From Dastarcus helophoroides (Eukaryota; Arthropoda; Insecta; Coleoptera; Bothrideridae): a stretch of 64,000 nt of DNA. Both the position numbers and the translations under genes were made by a program. The stretch is taken from NCBI GenBank assembly GCA_028583605.1, contig CM053329.1, positions 2,170,001 through 2,234,000 of the forward strand. The letters run 5' to 3'. A model generated the notes under the pieces. The model ran no database searches, had not been told where the DNA came from, and was given only the letters and a program-made list of their open reading frames with translations. Shown here one piece after another: positions 36,901 through 46,682 of the stretch (positions within the stretch are counted from its first letter, which is position 1; each line of letters opens with the position of its first letter).

Positions 36901-39900
36901 TCATTAGATTTTAATGAAATTAGATTTCAATTGCATCGTAATAAACTTGTATATATTCGTATATACAAGGCTTATTATAAAAATGTTGCTTAGTCTTTTT
37001 TGCCAGTGATCGATTCCATAACTTTTTATAAAATTTTGTTCCTTTTTGACTTTTGTATGCCAACTCACTTAACGGATCACATAAAATTGGATTGCTCTAG
37101 GATTGCCATTACTTTAGGAATGTGCATTGACATCAAAGACACTCCTGCTATCTAACTGAATTAATATTAAGCGACACTAGAAAGACACTGATAACATTTC
37201 AGATACCTCTAACTATCTGAATATATCACAAACTAATGTTTCTATTGATATTTTACTAACGGATGAAATAGATGGAGAACATCGTTGACTGTGATATTCA
37301 ATCAACGAGAGATTAGGGAGTAGTCGACATTGGTCAAGTATTAAATTTTACATCAATTAGCACATCGATTAGCGATTTAATTCCTAATTTGCCATCAATA
37401 TTAAACCTTCGAGTTTTTCTAGTAGGCTTAATTTTTATTTTGCGAAATTTTGATCTTAATATTTCTGGTTGAACTTAATCTAGGGAAGCTCTTTTTCTCC
37501 AAATTTCGATTTTTTTTATTTTGTCTTTTTCTTCGTATTTCCGATTTTACAGTTTCATTGTTTATTTTTTTATAAACCACTTTGAATTTGGAATAATATT
37601 TGGAATTTTTTATTTGAAATTTTAACCATCATCTTCATTTGAAATTTTGGTTTTTCGTTCGACATTTCGACTGCAATTTTATTCATTAGGGGATATGTAT
37701 AAAATTAAAAGACTTACTTTGAAGTAAAAAGCAAAAGCAAAAGATAAGGATGAGAAGCAAAAGTTATAAATAAAAGATTTTACTTTAATTCGTATTTATA
37801 ATATTTACCCTTTCTTTGCAAGCAAATCTTTTAAAAAATAAAAGTAAAAGGTAAAAACTTGCTATTTCAAATATGATACAGGTCCTCGAGGTTCATGTAG
37901 GGGGTCATAAATAGGCCAGCGGCGAGGGAAGAGGGATGAAGGGGGCAAATGCCCTTTGGACCCAGGCTTCATGAGAGTATTTAGTACCCAACTAAGGGTC
38001 AGAATATCATAATTGCCCCAGGACTCTAGACAGGCTTAGTTATCAGATATATCATTATTCCTCATCCACTGTCTCCTAGTGTAGGTAACTGTGTTTCTTA
38101 TCTTCTTGATAACGTCCCACACTGCCTAATTTCTCAATATACGAAAATCATAAAGTGATCCAGGCCATCCCGTATTACTAGTTATAACACGCCTTGGATC
38201 GCATGTAACTTGGACATTCCAATTTGAAAACCTTTTTTTTTACATATTCATATACTTTGGCCGGCTTTTCAAGATGAACATGTGTACAGTCAGGAACTCC
38301 AACAGCTCTTAATAAAGGAAATTTGCCAAGCCCTTTCTCATTGGTCACCATATATTTTTTTAATTTTTCTTGGTTTCAGGAGACAAAATATGTGTATCAA
38401 TTTTTGAAGATAACCAAGGACCCTTCCGTTCCACAAAAAAAACATAGTTCTTGGTTTATAATATTTTCTTGCATGTAAATTCAACACGTTAGTCATTTAA
38501 AACACTCAATTACAACCATAAACTTAGACTGACTAAAATTTACACAACTAATAAACAGACAAATAACTTGATCTGTAGAAAAAAGCTAGCTTCCTAGTAA
38601 ATGCATTTTTGGTGAAACAAATCCTTTGATTTTTAAAGTAAAAGCTTTTTTTATGAATATGGAAAAAGTAAAACTTACTTTTTACTTTCAAGCAAAACTT
38701 TTAACACCGAAGCAAAACCTTTTCCTTTATTTTTTTATGCATAACATCTGCAGTATTTCCTTTATTTTTGCGAAGTAAAAGCTGGTACTTCTTTTTATAA
38801 ATATAGACTATTGTTTTAACTTTAAACTCAAAAATTAGAGTTTTTCTCAGTAATGTTGATCCTTATTTACTTTTTTTTTGGAATTTCTACCTTATTCTCG
38901 AAATACCGACATGATTTTTTTATGGTTCGAAACTTTTTTTCATATACGAGTTTTTTTCTGAAAAGTTTGAATTTTTTCGCAGTTTCAAGTTTAAACATAG
39001 TTCAGATTTTTTAAAGTTTATAACTTTTTTTGAAATGCCCACTTTTTCTGTAAAATTCGCCTTTTTCTGGAAATTCAAATTTACACTCAATATTTTTCTA
39101 AATTCCGAAATTTCCACTTTCAAATTTAATCTCAAATTTATAATAAAGTTTCCCTAAAATAGTTATTTTTAAATCGAAATTTAGAGACATTTTAATCTCT
39201 TTCGATTTTTCTAGAACTTTGAAAATAACAAATTATTTCTCGAAATTTTACATTTAAATTAAAAACGTTCAGAATTCTTTTTACATAATCTGTACTTAAT
39301 AAATCTCCAAACACTGACTAAAGGTAAGCGCAGATTTAGGACGGTGAGCGGAACAGCGCATCAGGCCGCAAAAATTGAACCGGACCCTTAACAAAAGTTT
39401 TTATGCGGTAACGTACACTATTGGCTTATCGAGCCGAAGCGGATATATACGGTACCTCATAAGAACCTTATAAGAATAAAATACAGATTTTTCTTGCTTG
39501 ATGCCCTGCTCTCCAGACTAATCTGTATTAATACAGGATATACTTCTTCCGGGATTGGACCGTGTCAAAGAACTACTAAAAGTGTTCGACGTTTCGCCCA
39601 CCATCGTAGGGGGCTTGATGGGTGCTCTGATGTTTTGAAATTGGCCTTTTCATTCTTTCATTTTTGCATATTTCCTTATATTTCCCTTTTTGTTTATTGT
39701 TTTCTTTTCTTTGTTCCTGAAGAAGCCCCCTACGATGGTGGGCGAAACGTCGAACACTTTTAGTAGTTCTTTGACACGGTCCAATCACGGAAGAAGTGTA
39801 TCCTGTACTAAGTATGGCCGTGGAAGCCTTCGTTAATTTGTATTAACCTTAACAGACACACATTCTAAACCAGTAGATCTAGGAACATAAAATTTCATAC

Positions 39901-42900
39901 AGATATTTTCCGTAATACATAGATGAGCACTAGGAGAATATTTTTTTTAATTTATTCTCTAAGTTGGTAAAAATGAGCCTTAAAAATCAGGTAAAATGTA
40001 TGCTATGTATTCCACACCACTGTATTAAAAGTTGCCAATATGTGTTGAGATGCGTTGATAAATGTGTCTTCACATGAATTTATTCAAATGTTTGCAGGTG
40101 ATTATTGCGCATTTTGTCTTTTCAAAAGTTACTTTTTTTAATTTAAATTTTTAAACATTTTAAGCTAGAAATTTTGACTTTAAGTTGACATTTCCGATTT
40201 CCGATGTTTAAATAGACATATTGAGGAACATTTTATTAGACATTTAGAAGTTTCTTCTCGAAATTTCGACATCTTTTTCAAATTTTGCCTTTAAACTTAA
40301 AATTTCATAAAATAGTTTTTTAAAAATTCAAATTTTTAAATTTTTTTGTGATCTTTTTTTAAAAATTCCTATTTAGATTTTTTTTTTCGACTTTCTTTTA
40401 AACTTTTTAGATTAAACTTGAAAAATACGCCTTTTTAAAATGCCAGCTTTAAAATTAAAATAATTTGTTTTATATAATTTGTTCAAAATTTTAAAAGTTC
40501 TTAATCTAGAAAGTCGAATTCCTCAAAAAATAAAAAAATCCGGGAACAGCGAATTTTTCAAAAAATCGAAGTTACAAAAATTCAAAGTTTCGGTAAAAAG
40601 GTCAACATTTTCAAAAAAAAATCTTAAAAAAAGTCGAAGTTTTCACAAACAATCGAAATTATGAAAAAAGGTAGAGATTTGAAAAAAATTTAAATGTTCA
40701 AATCGTGATAAAAGTCGCAACTTTGAGAAAAAGCCAAATTTTGATGATAAAAAGCCAAATTTTCAAAAAATTTAAAAGTCGCAATTTTAAAAAAATCCAA
40801 TTTTTCAAAAAAGACGTTCTAAAAATAGTCAAACTTTACATATTTTTTAAGTTTGAACAAAAACCAGATTTTCCAAAAAGATGGTTATTTTCAGAAAATC
40901 AGAAACTCAAAAGTTCAGAACGAACTGAAACATTTTAAAAAATCGGGTTTTAAAACAATCAGATTTGCTAAAAGTTATACATTTTCAATAACAAGATTGG
41001 AATTTTGAAAAAAATCAAAATCTTCAAAAGTAAGCTCAAAAAAGTAAAAAACATCAACATTTTCCAAAACATTTAAAATGTTGAGAGATAAAGTCAAATT
41101 ATTCAAAAAACTTTGAAATACTGAAAAGGAAATTTCAAAAAAGTTGAGAAAGGAAAGTTTTGAACAAAGACAGAAATTTATACAAAAAGCTAGAATTTCA
41201 AAGTAACTGGAATTTTCAAAAAAGACTAAGACTTCGAAAAAAGTCGAAATTTTCAAATTAAGTCAAAATTTCGAGAAAAAGTTGAAATTTTGGGAGCCCA
41301 ACAAAATAATGTGTTGACATTTTGAAAAATTTGGATATTTCAAAATGCTAAAATTAGTCAAGAAATTCCTGATTTTCAATAAAAATCAAAAAAATCAGAA
41401 TTTTCAAAAAAATTTACCCACAAGTTCTTTTTCTCCCTTTAGGCAGACAAAAGCGCAGAGATCATCTAGAGCAAGGATGAGCAACCTTTTTTTACAGAGG
41501 GCCAACTATAAAGCTAAAAATTTTGCACGTGCCGCATATAAGAATAATATGAATGCTAGATGATAAGCACTATAATTATTATCTCTTTATTAACAAAACA
41601 AAAATAACAAAGGTTACATAATAGAAATACTACAAAAAAAAACGTAATTATTATGGGAAAAAAAATCTTAAACTTTAATGAGAATTTTGGCCGAGCTTAT
41701 AAGATATTTAAATTATTAATTGGGCTCGATAAGCCAAAAAAAATGGGATCTAATTCAAGGCGAAGCTAGAAGAATAACAAAATGAAAGTAAAGTTTGGAA
41801 TTACTTCTTTGCGACTAGTTGGTCTATATTTGCAGAAATAGACGACACAGCAAGTAGCACACAACTTTCCAGTCATACGTTATTTAGTCTTGATCGGCGG
41901 TTGCTTTTGACTATTTTCATTGCGGAAAATAATTGCTTACAAATATAAATTCTTCCGAAATATTTCATGATTTGCGTTGCATGCCTCACTAATTTGGAAC
42001 TTTATTAAAAATCAACTTCTTAATTTTAATAGAATTTTTAAATGTCCACGTCCTGAAATTTAATCCTCAAATTAGTGTAGTTTTGTAAATCCAGCAATTA
42101 TATTTGCACTCACCTGGAACTGTTTCCATGTCTATATTAAATGACTAAGATAAAATATAGAAACTGCACACAGTTTTTTTTGGACCACAATATTTTAAAT
42201 TTTGATTCAAATTAATTGATTAAGGTTTCAATTTTCTGGCCATATTTACTTGTATCCGAAGGAATTTCTTTTCACAAGTATGGAAAATGTTTCGTGTTTT
42301 TTGACAACATATGTTTCTTCCAAATTTAAAAATGATAAGTTTTTTGCGTAAAATTGTTTTTCTTTTCCAAATTTTTTTATGTGAAGTGGTAGAGCTTGGG
42401 CGGGCCGCACGAAAAAGTGAGCCTTGCTCATCCCTGGTCTAGAGCAAATATAAATTATGGTTTACCTGAAAATCTTGACCTTTTTCTCAAAATTACTGGT
42501 TTACACTTTCACTATTTTATCTTATTCTAAAAGTTCTATTACAATTTTAAACAATTTTTTCTAGATTTTGTTTTTATTTTTAAAACATTGATTTTAATTT
42601 CGAAATTTCGATCTTCTCCACAAAAATAATTACAGTGTACAACTCAATTAAAATTCATTATTTTATTTTTTCCTTATTATTCTAGTGCAGTTTTTATTTT
42701 GTTTTCCTATTATAAACACGATCACGATTTTTTTTGTAAATGTAGAATTTATTTCGAAATTTCTAGTTTAAACTAGATCATTTTATGTTCATTTCTTTTC
42801 TTGAACTTTATTTGGCTTCAAAATTCGTGGGAAAAATATGTAATAAAACTTAATGGTAATATCAATTATGTTAGTAATTCTAAAACAAAATAAAGTTAAA

Positions 42901-45833
42901 GCTGAACCCAAATATACAGTGCGTTTCGCAACTGGAAATGTCGTACTTAAAATTGAAATATAAACATAAAATAAAGTATAATTTTTCTGATTCGTTTAGG
43001 AAATATTTCTTAAAAAATATTATTTTATTCCATTATTTGAACAATTTTAACACAAGATATTTCAACTAAAAATAAACTCTACTTTATTGATTTTCAAAAT
43101 CCCACCATTTGTATTGCCTACAGAGTTTAGAATTCTGACCTGTAATTGCTTAATAGTATCAAGTGCCTGAAGCATAAATTAATTGTTTAAGCTAGCCCTT
43201 AAATAAAAAGCGAATGAGTTATGCTCCGGGAATCTTGTAGACCGCTGTTGAATTCTCAAATAACAAAAAAAAATTGGGCAGTCAGGGAGAATGCCGCCAG
43301 AAATAAAAACTTAAAATTATGATATGACAAACTTCAAAATATTTAAAAAAAATCTTTTTCCAAACTTTTAGCGGTTTCTCTCAGTTGAGTAAAAGTACAA
43401 ATAATTGAGAGCGGCGACTAACATCCACTCGTCCCCCCCCATATAACCACCCCGCCCCCTCCCCAATTTTCCTTTTTTATATAAGAAGAACTTAAAAAAA
43501 AAAACTTTAAGTTCGTCTCACTTCCATTTGAATCCTTGCTTACGCATGGTTTAGGCGGAATTTTACGAAAACAGGGCTTCCGGGTTGTTTACAGTTTTAA
43601 CGGCATAGTAAATTCGCCTTTGGGTAGTTGGAAGGATAAGGTAGAGCAAACGGACAAGTCCGGTATTTACCAAATTTGATGTAAAGATTGTGCTTAAAAG
43701 TATGATGGGCAGACTAGACGATCTCTTAAAATCCGACTGAAGGAGCATTTGGCTCATTTGAGGTATGGAAGAACTGATAAATCAAGTGTGGTTCGACATG
43801 CTTTTAAATTAGATCATAGGATAGATAATAATACTAAATTGTTAAGAGTAGTTAATAAGAATTCTGTGTTAAATGCATGTGAAAGCTTAGCCATCCATGA
43901 GGCTGGAGACAACCGTATCAATGGTTGCGCTAGGCCTTTAGGCCATTAATCTCTGTAAAAAATAGTTAGGTTAACAGATAAGAAATTGTGACACTACGAC
44001 GTGTATGATTAGATGCGCATTCGCGTTCGGATGCGGTCGATCAGGCACGAAGTGAATACTCGTAGTATATAAGGATTAATTTTAGGATTAGGTGTTGATA
44101 TCTTTCTGCTTGGCTGTCGAAACGCGTTAAAGCAACCTTTGTTGTGTTTTTTAATATTTCTTGGTTTCAGGGGACAAGATTTGTTTTTCAATTTTTAAAA
44201 GAGTCATACAAGCAGAGTTTTTTGAGATTCTTTTACAAAGCTATGAGTTCTTGTCTAGAATACCGTTTACCTGATAAACCATATTATTTACTAAATTGTC
44301 AAAATTATATTGTGAATTTATGTCATATTTTGAATAATTCCCAAATACTGGATTTACAGTAGACAAGAATAGCTGTATGGCATTTTTATAGAAACAACTG
44401 TACGTGACAGCATTTTGATACATCGTTTATTAATATTTTTTTGCTAGGGTAATAAACCAGTATGATATAGACATGTCTACATGGACCGAGAATATTGTAG
44501 AAATGTGGAAAAAACATGCCGGTATGGATGACGAGGATGCAATGTTAGAGTACCTAAAATTGGTACAAAATTTAGAAATGTACGGAAACACATTTTTTGA
44601 CATCGAAAATAGAAAGGGAAGCAAATGCATACTGGGTGTAAATGCTTTAGGTCTCGACTGTATATAAACCTGAAGATAGGTTAATAAAATTCTAAAATCG
44701 ACAATGCATAAATTAACAGCATTTTTTTTAGATTAAATCCCCAAATATCGTTTCCTTGGTCTGAAATAAAAAATCTGAAGTTTAAAGATAGAAGGTTTGC
44801 TATTAAACCAGTCGATAAAACAGCCAAGGATTTTATATTTTTGACATCAGATGCAAGGACCAGCAAATTTATACTAAAATTGGGAGTAGGAAATCATTCT
44901 CTATATGTGAAAAGGCGGAAACCAGAAGCATCAGAATTAACACGAATGAAACAAGCAGCAAAAGACGCTAGAATACAAAAAAAGGTTCAAAAGTAAGTAT
45001 TGTTATTTCTTACACATTCAAAATTTACGAATATTTATTGCAGAGATAAACTAAGGTCAGAAATTCAAGCTAGAGAGGAATCAGAAAGGAGGGAACGTGA
45101 ATATATGGAAAAATTGAAGAAAATGCAAGAAGAACTAGAGGAAAGTAAGACTAATCTTCTTGAAGCCAATAGCATAATACTTAAGCTCCAAGAACAATTA
45201 GAAGAACTTCGTAGAGCAAAAGAAGAATTGGAAAAGCAACAATCCGAATTAAAAGAAATGATGGAACGTTTGGAACATACCAAAAATATGGAAGCCGAAG
45301 AAAAATTACAGCTTGAAAGGGAAATCCAAGAAAAACAGTTGGAAGTGCAAAAAATACAAGAAGCGGTAGCTGTTAAAGATGAGGAGACTAAACGACTACA
45401 AAGTGAAGTTGAACTCGCAAAGCAAAGGGAAGAGGAATTAAGAATACAGCGAATGAAAGCTGAAGAAGCAAGATTAGAAGAAGAACGTAGAAGAAAGGAG
45501 GAGGAAGCAAAAAGAAGAGAATTAGAATGTGAACTGGAGGCATTACCCGAGGGAGCTAACACCGCACTACCAGAATTAGTTGAAGTAAATGATAAATTGA
45601 GAGAACAACTTAAGGTATGAAAAAATGGCAGTTATTTTTTAAAAATATAATTTTTCCTGTGTTTCTAGGCCCTTCAGGAGAAATTAGAGTATTCTAGGAA
45701 AGAGGAAGAAGACACCGATTTGGACAAAATACATCGAATTAATTTACTAGAAGGAAGGGATAAATATAAAACATTAAAAGACATTCGCCGTGGTAATACT
45801 GTTAGACGTGTCGAGATGTTTGAAAATATGTAA
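30964..45833 (+). CDS. ERM-family (moesin-like) paralogue with a 2-nt frame break
   Basis: Exons 30964-31146, 31629-31900, 44448-44679, 44732-44992, 45044-45614 and 45669-45833, GT-AG. FERM lobes F1 ([14 protein letters not shown]), F2 ([34 protein letters not shown]) and F3 ([22 protein letters not shown]) are followed by a long Glu/Lys/Arg-rich coiled coil (exon 5) and a C-terminal actin-binding tail ([14 protein letters not shown] to FENM). The tail keeps the regulatory Thr of ERM proteins. Such proteins link actin to the membrane and are opened by PIP2 and Thr phosphorylation. Expected length is about 561 residues. In exon 3 the frame runs into TAA at 44665; ERM homology resumes two nt out of frame (44663 on, YKPED) in a TATATA run. 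Intron 2 is 12.5 kb. It is either a young pseudogene, a polymorphism or a sequence error. Divergence from canonical moesin suggests a second paralogue. Confidence 0.85.
32405..33537. mobile_element. Inverted-repeat family X, copy 2 (left end truncated)
   Basis: Arms near 32408-32720 and 33190-33537 are reverse complements. Both carry ACGTTTCGTCTTTTCG-like or inverse words and a TATTTAAAATA segment. The right end GCGAATTTGTTACAACCTG is shared with copy 1 at 55969-57146. The spacer (about 32860-33060) is the reverse complement of the copy 1 spacer, so the two copies lie in opposite orientation. No protein is encoded. Sits in ERM intron 2. Confidence 0.75.
33541..36362. mobile_element. hAT-like non-autonomous element with perfect 8-bp target duplication
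   Basis: Terminal inverted repeats CAGGCCCGTAACCAGG (33541) and CCTGGTTACGGGCCTG (to 36362) are flanked on both sides by ACCTGTAT (33533-33540 and 36363-36370). An 8-bp duplication and a CAG-type end are hallmarks of the hAT superfamily. G-rich runs lie just inside both ends (GGGGAGGGGGGG at about 33560; GGGGGGGGGAGAGGGGGG at about 36310). The interior (33950-36100) is AT quasi-repeat and has no transposase. It inserted into the end of family X copy 2. Confidence 0.85.
36371..36784. other. Intronic sequence, possible hAT end, otherwise unassigned
   Basis: CAGTGCTGGATTTACG at about 36391 followed by GGCCCTCACC resembles a hAT-type terminal repeat, but no matching right end was found. No exon is seen. 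Confidence 0.3.
36785..36827 (-). ncRNA. Hammerhead ribozyme motif (type I, short palindromic stem III)
   Basis: On the minus strand: stem I ACCATA (36827-36822); core CTGATGA (36821-36815); stem II GACC, loop AAGTAA, GGCC (36814-36801, one A-C mismatch); GAAA (36800-36797); self-complementary ACTAGT as stem III; cleavage nucleotide C in GTC at 36791; stem I partner TATGGT (36790-36785), perfectly complementary over 6 bp. All invariant hammerhead positions are present. A loopless palindromic stem III is typical of hammerheads in Penelope-like elements and retrozymes, which are thought to act as dimers. It lies in ERM intron 2, antisense to the gene. Activity is inferred. Confidence 0.8.
36840..37685. 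other. Intronic sequence, no gene recognised
   Basis: No exon or transposon protein. The end (37430-37680) is AT quasi-repeat. Confidence 0.4.
37690..38812 (-). mobile_element. PIF/Harbinger transposon relic
   Basis: Minus-strand reading near 38390-38060 gives a degraded Harbinger nuclease: [20 protein letters not shown] (family pattern FP-x-GxxDCTHI) and then [13 protein letters not shown] (pattern PGSxHDSxIF). Stops and missing sequence make it non-functional. Both ends are rich in AAGTAAAAG/AAGCAAAAG boxes and roughly inverted AAGTA...TATAAATAT/ATACATAT sequences. Exact ends and a 3-bp target duplication were not resolved. Confidence 0.65.
38820..39290. repeat. AT quasi-repeat block
   Basis: Degenerate AAATTTCGAC-type words, pyrimidine-rich. 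No gene. Confidence 0.45.
39533..39806. repeat. Nearly perfect inverted repeat, arms about 83 bp, with hammerhead-like core
   Basis: Arms 39533-39615 and 39724-39806 differ at only a few positions. Shared words are GGATTGGACCGTGTCAAAG, AACTACTAAAAGTGTTCGAC and GTTTCGCCCACCATCGTAGG. The spacer of about 108 bp is unique. High arm identity in otherwise decayed surroundings indicates a young insertion. The CGAAACGTCG-containing end and inverted arrangement fit the pseudo-LTRs of Penelope-like elements (inference). Confidence 0.8.
39712..39756 (+). ncRNA. Hammerhead-like motif in the right palindrome arm
   Basis: Stem I TGTTC/GAACA (39712-39716 and 39752-39756, 5 bp); core CTGAAGA (39717-39723, fits CUGANGA); stem II GCCC/GGGC (39725-39728 and 39740-39743); GAAA (39744-39747); palindromic ACGT stem III; GTC at 39749-39751. 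One extra A (39724) before stem II departs from the consensus. The left arm lacks the CTGAAGA part, so only this copy could fold. Confidence 0.5.
39810..41430. repeat. AT quasi-repeat block, strongest example
   Basis: From about 40130 on, and especially 40500-41430, the sequence is a string of units of about 18-25 nt resembling AAAAAAGTCGAAATTTTC, purine-rich on this strand. Short ORFs here are by-products. No exon of the ERM gene is visible. Confidence 0.6.
41472..42436 (-). mobile_element. hAT element relic, copy A
   Basis: Ends CAAGGATGAGCAACC and GGTTGCTCATCC-type (TTGCTCATCCCTG to 42436) are inverted. Flanks ATCTAGAG and GTCTAGAG match at 7 of 8 positions, a hAT-type target duplication. 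Internal minus-strand sequence around 41850-41960 matches, inverted, the transposase C-terminal coding of copy B at 46156-46674 (ATTATTTTCCGTAATGGAAG against its inverse). Heavily decayed. Confidence 0.75.
42445..43432. other. Intronic sequence, nothing recognised
   Basis: AT-rich. No exon, RNA gene or transposon protein can be supported. Confidence 0.4.
43433..43463 (-). other. G-tract cluster, potential G-quadruplex
   Basis: The minus strand has four runs of four or more G (GGGG, GGGGG, GGGG, then GGGGGGGG) with loops of 1, 1 and about 9 nt, an outlier in this AT-rich region. Confidence 0.5.
43612..43949 (+). pseudogene. Penelope-like element GIY-YIG endonuclease remnant
   Basis: The frame ending at 43949 reads backwards through SGIYQI (GIY half), KDCA and KYDGQT (degraded YIG half), [33 protein letters not shown] and the conserved acidic helix [13 protein letters not shown]. 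Two in-frame stops lie between the GIY and YIG halves. This is the C-terminal endonuclease of a Penelope-like retroelement; the reverse transcriptase is missing. About 180 bp downstream a GAAACGCGTT word (about 44126) may be a degraded hammerhead/pLTR segment. The block is in ERM intron 2. Confidence 0.8.
44157..44210 (+). repeat. Dispersed repeat fragment, also at 38361-38415 and 50290-50345
   Basis: CTTGGTTTCAGGGGACAA followed by TTTTCAATTTTT recurs as CTTGGTTTCAGGAGACAA at 38364 and, inverted, as TTGTCCCCGAAAC with CTTGGTTATCTTCAAAAATT near 50300. The 38 and 50 kb copies share an extra piece (AACCAAGGACC). Family unknown. Confidence 0.55.
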
Positions 45834-46051
45834 TTCTTCAAAACGCAAATGTTATCAGCTTACTAGTTCGTTCAGATTTATTTGATTGAGAAAATTTATT
45901 TTTACCAGCTTTTGTATTTTTTACATCTTCTATTAATCCTTTTAGTAATGCCTCAGTTTTGTAGTCTTTTTTTAATTTTAAAATAAGCTTCTATAATATT
46001 ATAGCTTTTGTTTTTTAGTTTATATTATACATTATTAAGGTTTATTGTTTT

Positions 46052-46057
46052 AATAAA
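46052..46057 (+). terminator. Candidate polyadenylation signal of the ERM gene
   Basis: AATAAA about 220 nt after the ERM stop codon, in an AT-rich 3' UTR. No competing strong signal was noted closer. Confidence 0.45.
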
Positions 46058-46155
46058 GATTAATATTTTTATAATTTCATGTCAGTAACTTTACCTAACT
46101 TATGTATAAGAATATTAAAGAAAATAGGCCGTTTGTATTTAGGATGCCTTAAGTC

Positions 46156-46674
46156 CAGGGATGAGCAAGACGTGGCCCTCATTAACATTTTTGTGCGGCC
46201 CGCCTAAACTCAACTGCTTTAAATAAAAATGTTGGAAAAGAAAATGTCAAACAATTTGACGAAAAAAGTTTGGAAGAAATATATGTTGTCAAAAAGCAGG
46301 AAACATTTTGGAAAAATTTATGTTTGCAAACAATTATTTTCCGTAATGGAAGTAGTTAAAAGGGACCACAGATCAAGACCAAATAACATACGACTGGAAA
46401 GTTCTGTGCGAGTTGCTGTGGCAAATTTGGCAAAAAAGCAACTCCAACATTGTCATTAAAGTTTGTTTAACATTTTTTCCCATCACTATTTTTCTTTTTT
46501 ATTTCTATTATGTATTTTAATTAGGTAATTTTTACAGTACTTTTGCTATTTTTGTTTTGTCAATAGAAAGTTAATAATCAGTTAATCTAGCGCTCATATT
46601 TTCCTTACCTGGGACCCGTGCAAAATTTTTAATCCTTGTAATTGGCCCGCTGTAAAAAAGGTTGCTTATCCCTG
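46156..46674 (+). mobile_element. hAT element relic, copy B, with transposase C-terminus
   Basis: Ends CAGGGATGAGCAAG and GCTTATCCCTG are inverted. The ORF at 46229-46459 carries a hAT C-terminal dimerisation pattern (CKQLFSVMEVVKRDHRSRP, then RLESSVRVAVANL). Same family as copy A, opposite orientation. Flanking octamers (CTTAAGTC and TCTTGGTC) match at only 4 positions, so a target duplication is not convincing. Most of the transposase is deleted. Confidence 0.7.
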
Positions 46675-46682
46675 TCTTGGTC

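Noticed and set aside
39494..39788. Two overlapping ORFs encoding the same peptide ([20 protein letters not shown]) on opposite strands
   Set aside because: The identity is caused by the DNA palindrome at 39533-39806, not by a conserved protein.
45065..45562. Long minus-strand ORF (165 codons), serine-rich
   Set aside because: It is the antisense shadow of the ERM coiled-coil exon; Glu/Lys/Arg codons read as Ser/Leu on the other strand.
46148..46682. 8-bp target duplication around hAT copy B
   Set aside because: The flanking octamers agree at only 4 of 8 positions, not better than a loose coincidence.
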